From the NCBI GenBank assembly GCA_022495995.1, contig JAFEMH010002601.1:248001-312000 (forward strand): DNA of 64,000 bases, read 5' to 3'. The notes under the pieces were generated by a model that worked only from the letters and a program-made list of their open reading frames with translations, ran no database searches and was not told where the DNA came from. Each line of letters starts with the position of its first letter. The first letter of the stretch is position 1. This DNA comes from Adenophora triphylla var. japonica. Its lineage: Eukaryota > Streptophyta > Magnoliopsida > Asterales > Campanulaceae. Shown piece by piece: positions 32,404 through 42,026 of the stretch. Both the position numbers and the translations under genes were made by a program.

Positions 32404-34106
32404 TGTAAGTGCTCCAATTTGAGTTGTTAGTATTTTCGTTAGAAAATTAACGAAAGTCCTAACATCCCTAACATTTCTAACAATTCCTAACTTTTCTAAC
32501 AAAGCAAGGGTAAATTAGGGATTGCTATTTAGAGATAAACAAGGGAAAGAATCTTACAAAATGTAAAAAAATGTAAAAACCCGAAAATAGAAATCTGTAA
32601 AACACAAACTGGTTGAAAATTTGAATAATATTCCTTTGGTCCAAAGCCTGCAGCAGCATTTAATGAACAGTGCACGCTGCTATTCTTATCCGCGCGGATC
32701 CAATTGAAGATTTCAGAGGCCTATAAATAGAGCCCCTCAGTCTCAGAAAAACCATGAACAATTCACTCACAACAGCACCTTGGCGAAAATATTGTAGAAA
32801 ACAGTGGGAATTCCTTTGAATTGCCACCTTTTTCTTAATCATTTTCCCAAAATCACACTCACTAAAACACTCTCAAATTCAAGCCTCAAACTCAAAAATC
32901 AAGGGAAGATAGGTATAACCTCCTTCTCCCTACCCTAAATTTCTCTCATCCATGCATGCTTCTCAAACTTTAAAGATGTAGATTGTTCATCAACTTGTTG
33001 TTCATCCTTGCCCTAGATCCAAGAGGATCACCATGGAAGTTCATCTCCATGGATGATCTTCTACAAGGATCAACATTCCTTTTCAAATTATTTTTACTTA
33101 CTTACAAACACTTTTCTAAACCTAAAAATCAATTTTCATACATAAAACCTTGATTTCAAAGTTAAATCTCCCCTTTCCAAGCAAATGAAGTGCTTTAAGT
33201 CCTAATGTACCCTAAGGATGGCTTGATATAGTAGATCATCACTAAAATGTTTAGTGATCACTAATCAAAGCCTAAGGAAATAGGGACAAAGCATGGATGC
33301 AAACCCCCTTAAAATCACATTTTCCCTCTTGAGAATGTTGCTGTCCAGTAGCCTTTCTCTAAGACCTCTGTCCATTGTCTAATTTTTTGGACACAGAAAA
33401 ACTTGGAACTTGGTGTTGACTACAAAATACTTTTTGTAGCCAACATTCATAGGATTTCATGCATATTTTTACTTTATTTTTTTCGTGATTATATCTCCCT
33501 TTTTCAAATTACTTTCCAAAGGTCATTTTATCAGTCTCTGGAAATCCAGATTTCACATCTGAGATTTCCAGAAGGTTTTGGTCCCTCAAATCATCTCCAA
33601 TCATAAAAATCTTTTTAATTAACCTTATTTAAGATGTTTTGAACAACTTTCATTCTCTGACTTTCCTCATAATTTGAAGTTTTAAAGCTCTTAAATCCAT
33701 TTCAAAATCAAGTGTCCACTGTCTTTTTCATTCTGGCAGAATTGATTTTCAACTTCAAGGAGTCTTTTGAGTACCAAAATTCAACCCTAAAATCATACCA
33801 AAAAATCATGGGACTTGTTTAATGTCTTACAAAGAGTTATCAATTTTTAGTTTTCTTATTTTACATTTATTTTAACCAAAATACACACACACACACATAC
33901 AAATGGTTTCAAATTAGGAAAACTCGTTTTACGAGGCATTCCGGGTGAACCCTAACGTTCTTCCCGGAGTGTAACGTGACCTCCGAACCCAAATATCTAA
34001 TCTCGGGCATTTTTCAAAGTTTTGGCCCTTAAAATAAAAATGGCGTGGCGACTCCCGTTTTGTTGATTTTCAAAGAAAAGAAAAATCGTGGCGGCACATC
34101 ATCACA
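32404..34106 (+). repeat. Tat 3' LTR (copy C)
   Basis: TGTAAGTGCTCC to ATCATCACA, 1703 bp, closely matching copy B. GCCGAGGGGCTAC immediately upstream is the polypurine tract. Contains ATCCGCGCGGAT (32688-32699) and TATAAATAG (32722-32730), 22 bases apart. Confidence 0.92.
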
Positions 34107-34434
34107 TCTAGGCGAGATTTCAGCAAGGCATTCAAGATGTTGTTTTTCAGTTACATTCACGCCTATATATTGTACCTAGAATGCACCTGTACACACGTTA
34201 CACAATTTCGCTCATTTCTACTCTGCACTTGTACTCAGAAACACTAACGACTTAATAAAATTTCTTTGGTTTAGGCAGGCATTCCAAAGGCCTCCCGAGG
34301 TTTTTCTCTTGGACGATTGCTCTAAGGGTTTCCTCGTTATATCCTCATGTTCATCTTGCTTTGAGAACTATATTCCATTTGTGCCCAAACCTCCTTGAGA
34401 AGACAAATTTACTTGTCGAAATTTGTCCAAAACA
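34107..34434 (+). repeat. 3' part of a gypsy LTR, cut by the Tat LTR
   Basis: Ends TTGTCCAAAACA like the LTRs at 37214 and 40638 (GGCCAAAACA) and shares their pattern (ACTAA or CTTAATAAAA, then a TTTCCTCGTTA phrase), but is only a distant relative. The 5' part is missing; it abuts the Tat LTR at 34106. Confidence 0.6.
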
Positions 34435-34437
34435 GGT

Positions 34438-35006
34438 GTTGATTCCTAAGGCGAGCATGATATATGCCTGTACGTACATATCAACAAGGTCCTGGGGGAA
34501 TCATCAGCTAGGTCATGGATGTGTGGAAATTGGCTCGTAATCCACCATAGCTTTAGACTACTCCCATCCATATCTCTGGGAGATGGGACAGCCCCTAAAA
34601 GATGCTGACATACATCCCGTCAGTCTACAAGTGCTGGGATATCAGCATCAGTAATAGCATCCCCATCAATCGGCAACCCGAAAATCATGCCGATATCCTC
34701 TAGGGTTATCGTCATCTCACCAACCGGGAGGTGGAATGAATGGGTCTCCGGATGCCATCTCTCGATCAAGGCCTCCAGCAACCCAAAATCGTATTGAATC
34801 CTCCATATGTAATGAACTCCAGCAAAGAAACACTCGGATAATCTCGATAAAATCCTCGGTGCTAGTCTATCCGGCAACGTGGCGCCACGACGAAATGAGA
34901 GCGGACTAGCAACCTCCACTCCGACCCAAATAAAATGAGCTCTGTGGTTCTCATGCTCGGTCAGAACAGATTTATCGATAGGCCCGGGATCAACGAAGGA
35001 ATCCAT
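34438..35006 (-). pseudogene. Plant mobile domain gene fragment (MAIN-like)
   Basis: Starts at ATG 35006 (MDSFVDPGPIDKSVLTEHEN). RGATLPDRLAPRILSRLSEC leads to ALIERWHPETHSFHLPVGEM and TITLEDIGMIFGLPIDGDAI, the classic N-terminal PMD signature shared with MAIN, MAIL1 and long-form phosphatase-7 homologues. A TGA at 34620-34622 interrupts it where Trp would fit; the frame then continues (DVCQHLLGAVPSP, KLWWITSQFPH) and, after a shift, DLVDMYVQAYIMLALGI before the match stops at the LTR piece (34434). The C-terminal two thirds are absent. Such genes occur both as host nuclear proteins and inside MULE or gypsy elements; I cannot tell which this was. Confidence 0.78.
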
Positions 35007-35139
35007 CTGTTTCAACAAAAGAAACCCAATTTCAATATCAAATAAATACATATATAAACAAAGAGACTTTGAAACATCAATAGCAAATACTTCTACTTCT
35101 CCAAAATTGAGTCACAAATTGAGTTCAAAATCCCAAACT

Positions 35140-35350
35140 TTCAAATATACCACAATGGTGTTCAAATATACCAACTATTGAGTTCAAATATACAAAAAAT
35201 GAAGTTTACATATACCAACAATTGGGTTCAAATATACCAAAAATTGAGTTCAATAACAACACTAAGTGAGTTCAATATCAATATGTACAATAACTCAAAA
35301 CAAAGTATACCAACAATTGAGTTCAAAATATACCAACAATTGAGTTGAAT
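35140..35350. repeat. Degenerate 24-25 bp tandem repeat
   Basis: Six or so variants of GTTCAAATATACCAACAATT(GAG) in AT-rich DNA. Confidence 0.6.
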
Positions 35351-35608
35351 AAACCTAATTTTCAAGTAAAAAAAGTACTCAAATCAAAATAAAATCAACA
35401 CACAAATGAAGTAAAAAATTAGAATTAGAATGTAAACTTACAATAGAGAAATTTGGAAGATGATAAGCTTTGACTTGATGAAAATAAAAATGTCAATAAT
35501 CTCATTAGTCTCTCTTTCTCTCTTGCGACTGCGCAACTTACTTAGGGTTTTTTTTCTTTCTGTAAAACCGTCTGCAAGTCGCTAAGGGGGACTGATGATT
35601 TTTGAAGA

Positions 35609-35797
35609 CTCGCTACACCGTGTAGCGAGTTTCATGAACCGAATGAAATCGCTACATGGTGTAGCGATTTAGGTGTTGACTAATTACCAGAGTTGAATGG
35701 CGCCTTGATTAACCCTAATTACACTAAACTCGCTACACCGTGTAGTGAATTTCAACGGTAACAGGTTGAACTCGCTACACCGTGTAGCGAGTTTCCA
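35609..35797. repeat. Cluster of four palindromes, CGCTACACCGTGTAGCG type
   Basis: Near 35616 and 35772: AACTCGCTACAC or ACTCGCTACAC, a central C, then GTGTAGCGAGT(T). Near 35647: AAATCGCTACA, TGG, TGTAGCGATTT. Near 35728: a copy with two arm mismatches. They lie 600-800 bp upstream of the PMD gene start (35006, minus). Confidence 0.85.
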
Positions 35798-36112
35798 AAA
35801 AGTGATCATTTTGGGAACTAGTTAGAAAAAGTGAGTTAATTTGGAAAATTGATTTTTTAAAAAGAATTATTTGAGAAAAAATCCTTTAAAGGGAGAGACC
35901 CTCATTTGAAATCATTTTTTATTGATCTGAACAACGCATCTAAAAACTGTATTTTCTAAAAAGTAAGAAACTGTTACTTCTTTTAAAGATTTTTGATGCA
36001 CATTAATTATTTTTTCAAAAAAATAATCTGATTTATCTATTAAGGAACATTGAAGCCATCAATTGTTACTCGAATCGCTCATTTAATTACAAGTGCTCTC
36101 AATTATTTTTTT

Positions 36113-36691
<579 letters not shown>

Positions 36692-36696
36692 GTAAT

Positions 36697-37214
36697 TGTT
36701 AGGGGTAAAAAATCACCTTCAGCATGTCACAACTTGGCAACTACACCATGATCCTACATCTTGGAGCAACAACTTGGCAACATGGTAAAACTATCAAATT
36801 CCCTAGTTATCAGGAACCGTTGCTGAAGACTCGGTCAAAAAGCCTTCACTATTTAATTAAATGACTCTACAAAAATGGATTATACTCACTCTCTTGCGGA
36901 TTTCAAGGAGGAAAAGGAGGAAGACGTTAGATTCGTTACAACCGTTATCTTCATGTTTTTTTAAGTAGTATTAGAAACACCTATGTACACACATTCACTA
37001 ACACTTGCACACACACATAGTTTGTATTCACACGTCATTTGACTATCTACCATCACAAAACTAATAAAACTCCATTGTTACGAGGTTTTATGTCGGCGAA
37101 CATGTTGTTCAAGGGCTTTCCTCGTTAAAAGCTGTGTTTTTTCATCTTGAATTGAAATGATCATATTCCATGGTACCCTATCATCTTCTTTGGGGCTTAA
37201 ATTTGGCCAAAACA
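36697..37214 (+). repeat. 5' LTR of the non-autonomous element
   Basis: 518 bp, TGTTAGGGGTAAAAAATCAC to GGCCAAAACA, preceded by GTAAT. Confidence 0.92.
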
Positions 37215-37217
37215 GTT

Positions 37218-37234
37218 TGGCGCCCACCGAGGGG
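37218..37234 (+). promoter_or_regulatory. Primer-binding site, tRNA-Lys type
   Basis: TGGCGCCCACCGAGGGG three bases after the LTR; complementary to the plant tRNA-Lys (CUU) 3' end except for one base. Confidence 0.7.
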
Positions 37235-38179
37235 CCCATGGTTATTTGATTTACAAAACATGGATTCAAGATGCCTATTAAAGGCCTCAACCATGGTTTT
37301 TGATTCCTCATTTTCTCATTTTCTGATGCTTGCTGTTGCTGGTCATAATGTAGGATGCGAGAAGTATGAGCAATATTTTCTGGAGACGAGGAACCAACAC
37401 CTACTAATAGGCGACTGGGGGCAATAGAACGATTAATCTAAAGCATCTTTCAAGGTAATCAGCCAGACTAGTAAGAGACAGACATGGAGAACTTTATATT
37501 CCCAATGTGAAAGCCCTACATACAGCGTGCCCTTCTTCTATCAAGTTGCCGAAGCAATATGACCCCATTCGAGTAAGTTGTGGTTATTTTCAGATTAAAT
37601 ACACGTCTTTATGTTTATTTCAATTCCCATGTTTCCAAAGTGTAAGGTAAACGCCTTCCTGATGGGATAAAGATTTTGCATCTTTCGTAAAGTTGTTCAA
37701 GGTTGTTACTCCTTCGCATGGTCGCACGATTTTCGTGTTTTAGTTAAGGAGTAGGTGGGCCAATGTGTCATGTACATGTTGATTACCCCCTTGCACTTAA
37801 TTAAAGTTGCGGACTTAAGTCAAAATCATGAGGATGTAACATTAACATGTTACCATAACGTCCTAAATATTATACCTTTTTTCTTTCCAAATTTTTCCCT
37901 AAAAAAAGTGGATCTACAACTTGATCCTAACTAATCCAAAAAAGCCGCAACTTGGCTTCAAAAATGCATAACCTACCCAAAAGTCTATGCCTCTAACAAA
38001 GGCACCATAATCCATTACAACCTAAAAAGATTCATCATCTAAAGCGAGGACAAACCCCTCGACAAAAATATCAAGTTGTAAAACCATAAAAGTTGTTTTT
38101 TAGAGGGTCACCCCTCAAATTAATAATTCAAAATAAAACTTAAAATTGTCTTCTGAAGTTGGAAAAACATACCTGAACT

Positions 38180-39810
38180 TCATTCCTCTTTCTTCTCCTC
38201 CTCTTGGGCTTCATCAAATTGTCCCTCTTTGCCAGCATCTTGAACCTTCGAGCTCACTTCCCCAACATCAACCGCCTCACCTAGGAACGCGTTCATCATA
38301 GCAACCTCATCTTCAATGCACCACTTGGTGTGCTGCCCCATCTCATACTCCTTGATCATCTCTATCCTACTTTCCATTACCGTCTTGCTAGTGTTAAACA
38401 GAAACCTCTCCTTTGCAGCTTCTAATTCCTTCACATGTTAGTCAGTAACCTTTGACAACTCCTTCTTCAGCTTGACATTTTCATTAGCATAAACCTCCAA
38501 TTGCTTCTCAGCTTGTGTAGCCCTAAGGAACTCAAACTTGACCCTCTTATCAAGCACCTTGATCCTGTCCTCTTTCACCTCCCCATCTTTGACCAAGTTG
38601 ATCGCAAGATTTAAAGTCTGCTTAGTAAAGAGATCCTTAGAATTTATAGGATGCTTCGAGTGCAGAGAAATAAGAAGAAATGTTCTTACCTTCTCAGCAT
38701 AAGCTATGATGTCTTCAGCATCTTTCTTCAACACCTTCACTATCACAACCTCATCCAGCTTCCTCTTTTTCTCAGCCTTGGAACCTTCTCCCTTTGATAA
38801 AGGTGGCTTACTTTCTTCCTTCTTCACTCCAGCTTTTACCCGGATTATAGACATGATATCCTTCACGTCAAAACCTGTTTGAGGACGGGAAACTGCAAAA
38901 ACGAAGAAACCAGTCAGACTAAAAGAACAAAGAGACAAGTAGAGACAAATATGAAAACTTACCAGATGACATCTTGTGGGAACCTTCTTCTACCAACTTG
39001 TCCGACTCTACCTCTACACCTGCACTCTCAGAAACAAACACGACCGGCAATGGAACAAACTTACGAGACTCTTCAGGTAAAGCCCTCACTTTCTGAATGA
39101 TTTCCAAAGAGTCATCCAACTTCGGGAAAAGGCCACTCAACTTGAAAACTGCAAAGACAAGTAAAACTTCAACCCATTTGAAGATAATGAAGGTTAGCTA
39201 CTAAAAAAGTAAAAATAAACTGAACTACCTTCCTTCCTCCACTCACGAGCCACATCCTCAACACCATCAATGGTATCCCTCTTCACAAAAAAAAACCTAT
39301 TTTTCCAACCTCTATACGAATCTAGGGAATCCACTATCAAACTCAAGGCTTTTCTTTTCATCCTAAAACCAAACCTATATGTACCATGGGTCCTAATGTC
39401 ATAACAACAGGCAAATTCTTCCAAGACAACCCTTAACCCCATCTCATCGCTCAACCTGTCCAAGGTCGCCAAAGCCCTCCAGCCCACAGGCATGAGTTGA
39501 CAATAGGCAAGACCAGTAACCTTGAAGAAACGAGTGATTAAAGGGGAAAAAGGGAACTTGAGCCCGATGGTAAACGGGTACTCAAGGAAACAGACAGACC
39601 CAATCATCTGAAACACAATCAGAAAAAAGATTAGGGTTGGGATCCATAAACTCAGTACCCACGGGGAAGGCGAAATTTTTTTCGAAGAATTTCGAGGCTA
39701 GCCTTAGACAGAGCGCATACCTCATCCTCGGGACGGTCTGCGGCAGCCAATCGACGGAAACCAGGGGGCAACACCAAACTAGGGCTAGCGGCTTCTTTAG
39801 ATTTACCCAT
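38180..39810 (-). pseudogene. Antisense gene with a putative gypsy-type-transposon domain (PF04195-like) and coiled-coil tail
   Basis: Starts at ATG 39810 (MGKSKEAASPSLVLPPGFRR). After two +1 shifts near 39655 and 39595 (or an unrecognised short intron) it reads EYPFTIGLKFPFSPLITRFF, TGLAYCQLMPVGWRALATLD and YRGWKNRFFFVKRD, the pattern of the plant putative gypsy-type-transposon domain. Introns 39228-39149 and 38960-38893 have GT-AG ends with matching phase (1/1 each). Later exons encode PLPVVFVSESAGVEVES, a Lys-rich segment (KGEGSKAEKKRKLDEVV), then a Glu/Lys-rich likely coiled coil and an acidic end EAQEEEKKEE at 38180. One in-frame TAA lies near 38435. It is opposite in strand to the element's own primer site and LTRs. 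Function unknown. Confidence 0.72.
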
Positions 39811-40115
39811 ATGGACAAAAGAGAAGAAACAGACAAGAAGGTTTTTTGAAGAGGAATAAGAACTCACCGGAACAGGAAGGACGCTTCGGAGGACTCGTCA
39901 AAAGATGAAGGAAGAAATAAAAAATCAACAGGCATATTAATAAGATGAAGCTTGACGGTTGAAGAACCCTAGGTGTACTCAAGTACCTAAACCCTAGGTA
40001 TTGGAAGTTGTTGCGCTGAGAAGGCGCCAGGTAAGTAGAAACGTGGGCGCCAGCAAGCAAGGTGAAAATTTTAAAATTTTTAACTTCTTTAAAAATTTTA
40101 AAATTTAGGGGCAAT

Positions 40116-40638
40116 TGTTAGGGGTAAAAAATCACCTTCAGCATGTCACAACTTTGGCAACTACACCCTGATCCTACATCTTGGAGCAACAACTTGGCAA
40201 CATGGTAAAACTATCAAATTTCCTATTTATCAGGAACCGTTGCTGAAGACTCGGTCAAAAAGCCTTCACTATTTAATTAAATGACTCTACAAAAAACGGA
40301 TTATACTCACTCTCTCGCGGATTTCAAGAAGGAAAAGGAGGAAGACGTTAGATTCGTTACCACCGTTATCTTCATGTTGTTTAAATAGTATTGGAAACAC
40401 CTATGTACACAAATTCATTAACACTTACACACATATTTTGTATTCAGACGTCATTTGACTATCTACCATCACAAAACTAATAAAACTCCATTATTTCGAG
40501 GTTTTATGCCGGCGAACATGGTGTTCAAGGGCTTTTCTCGTTAAAAGCTGTGCTTTTTCATCTTGAATTGAAATGATCATATTCCATGGTGCCCTATCAT
40601 CTTCTTTGGGATCAACGTGCTTAAATTTGGCCAAAACA
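40116..40638 (+). repeat. 3' LTR of the non-autonomous element
   Basis: 523 bp, same ends as the 5' LTR, followed by GTAAT. Confidence 0.92.
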
Positions 40639-40643
40639 GTAAT

Positions 40644-41037
40644 ATTGTTAGTTTTATCATTTTGTTCTTATGTTATTTTTTATTATACTTATAAACAGTT
40701 TGCATCCTATATTTTTTTTTGTACACCCTCACTCTAAATCCTAGATACGCCACTGGGTTAGGGGATAGTTGAGGGAGAACGCTAAGGAAAAGGGATGGTC
40801 ATAGGGTGGGGACCAGGTGGAACGGGGACTTTGGGAAAAATGCTAATGGGGTGGTTTGTTTTGGGTAATTGTAGAGGAGAGAGGGAAGAAGATGGAAAGA
40901 AGAAGTAGGGAATGAGGAAGAGAGAGAGGTGGAAGATGGGGGTGTTTATAGTAGTAGGAAATGTTTGACAAAAAAGATGGGATATTTTCGTCAGCAACTA
41001 TTTTAGGGGTGTGTGCTTAGAAGAAAGCGGGTGTAAC
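40644..41037. other. Spacer without a recognised gene
   Basis: AT-rich then purine-rich (40740-40960). The small open frame on minus is Pro/Phe/Leu low-complexity. Confidence 0.5.
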
Positions 41038-41045
41038 ACCACTCT

Positions 41046-41722
41046 TAGGAATGGCAATGGGGGCAGTTCGGGGCAGTTATACATTCCCTACGGGTAGCAC
41101 TATAACCGCCTCATTTTTCAATTCAATTTTGTGCCCCATAACCGCCTCATTCCCCAGCGGGTAATCAATTTTCCATACCATACCCATTCCCTACGGGTAG
41201 CAGTTAATCGGGGAATCCCAGCGGAAAATTAGTCAAGCTAATATTTTGTTTTAAAGCACTTTAGCGATAAAAAAAAACTCATAAATTAACTTTGAGAAAA
41301 GATAATTTTTCTACATAAACTCATATAATCACATTTATAAAAGCTCAAAAATATTAAATAGTTGTGTATGACACAATTCACCAAACATAAGGAAAGATTC
41401 ACTAGATTATAATAAGAAAATTATAAATAACATTTTATATAAGGATTTAACACATACTGGTAAAACAATTATGATATCTATATCATGGGAAATACTTATA
41501 TGAATAAGGGTAAAATTATATTACTAAAATAAGCAGTTCGGGTAACATTCGGTTCAGATAATGAGGCGGATAATGCTAATACCAAAATCAAATCGTTTCC
41601 CACTTTTTCATTTCAGTTATTCCCCATTATCCGCCCCATATCCAGTCAAATCAATTAATAACCGTCAACTTCGATTCGATTCAGTTCGAATATCGCGGTT
41701 CGATTTAAAATTGACCTCCCTA
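41046..41722. mobile_element. hAT-type MITE, 677 bp
   Basis: Flanked by an exact 8-bp duplication ACCACTCT (41038-41045 and 41723-41730), the hAT signature. Ends are imperfect inverted repeats: TAGGAATGGCAAT on the left and, as complement, TAGGGAGGTCAAT on the right. No transposase frame, so it is non-autonomous. It lies 96 bases upstream of the MAM33-like ATG. Confidence 0.88.
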
Positions 41723-41818
41723 ACCACTCTCCTAAGAATCGTGAGCCCATAAGCTCCACCGTCGCCGCAGTCTATAACAAAATCAAACTGAATAGTGAAT
41801 ACTCCCTAGTCACCAAAG

Positions 41819-41987
41819 ATGTTGAAAACAGCTCTTGCACGCGCCGCCGGTGCTCTGCTGCCGTCGCGCATGGTTATTTCCCGCGCCTCTTCGTCCAGCA
41901 GTGTTTCCACCGCCGTCAGCTCCATGATCCTCCGTTCTCTTAAAGAACACTACTCCGAAGTCTCCAAAATGACTCCTCCCCCTGTAC

Positions 41988-42026
<39 letters not shown>

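Larger units (their letters stand above)
12817..34106 (+). mobile_element. Tat-lineage Ty3/gypsy retrotransposon with two antisense genes
   Basis: LTRs at 12817-17228 (interrupted by a Copia element) and 32404-34106, a tRNA-Arg-type primer site at 17230-17247, and damaged gag (18472-19695), protease (19975-20910), RT/RNase H (20992-23090), a second archaeal-type RNase H (about 23190-23500) and integrase (23711-24953). The double RNase H is the mark of the Tat lineage. Between integrase and the 3' LTR lie two minus-strand genes with introns (27030-25517 and 30313-27473) and long tandem arrays. Extra antisense frames in Tat elements are known; which family this is I cannot say. The body is about 20 kb and clearly dead (many stops). 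The flanks carry no matching target duplication (GTGTC versus TCTAG), so one end has been exchanged or deleted. Confidence 0.9.
36697..40638 (+). mobile_element. Non-autonomous LTR retrotransposon carrying an antisense spliced gene
   Basis: LTRs 36697-37214 and 40116-40638 with TGTT...AACA ends, target duplication GTAAT (36692-36696 and 40639-40643), primer site TGGCGCCCACCGAGGGG from 37218 (tRNA-Lys type with one mismatch) and a polypurine-like TTAGGGGCAAT before the 3' LTR, so the element reads on plus. LTRs are about 95 percent alike by eye. There is no gag or pol; 37240-38179 shows no coding content. The only gene is on minus (39810-38180). Confidence 0.9.

Noticed and set aside
38636..38689. 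A 54-base intron in the antisense gene of the non-autonomous element
   Set aside because: It has GT and AG ends, but is shorter than usual plant introns and the frame reads straight through it, so I treat it as exon.
40782..40997. 71-aa minus frame upstream of the hAT MITE
   Set aside because: Pro/Phe/Leu low-complexity translation of a purine-rich tract; no supporting signal.
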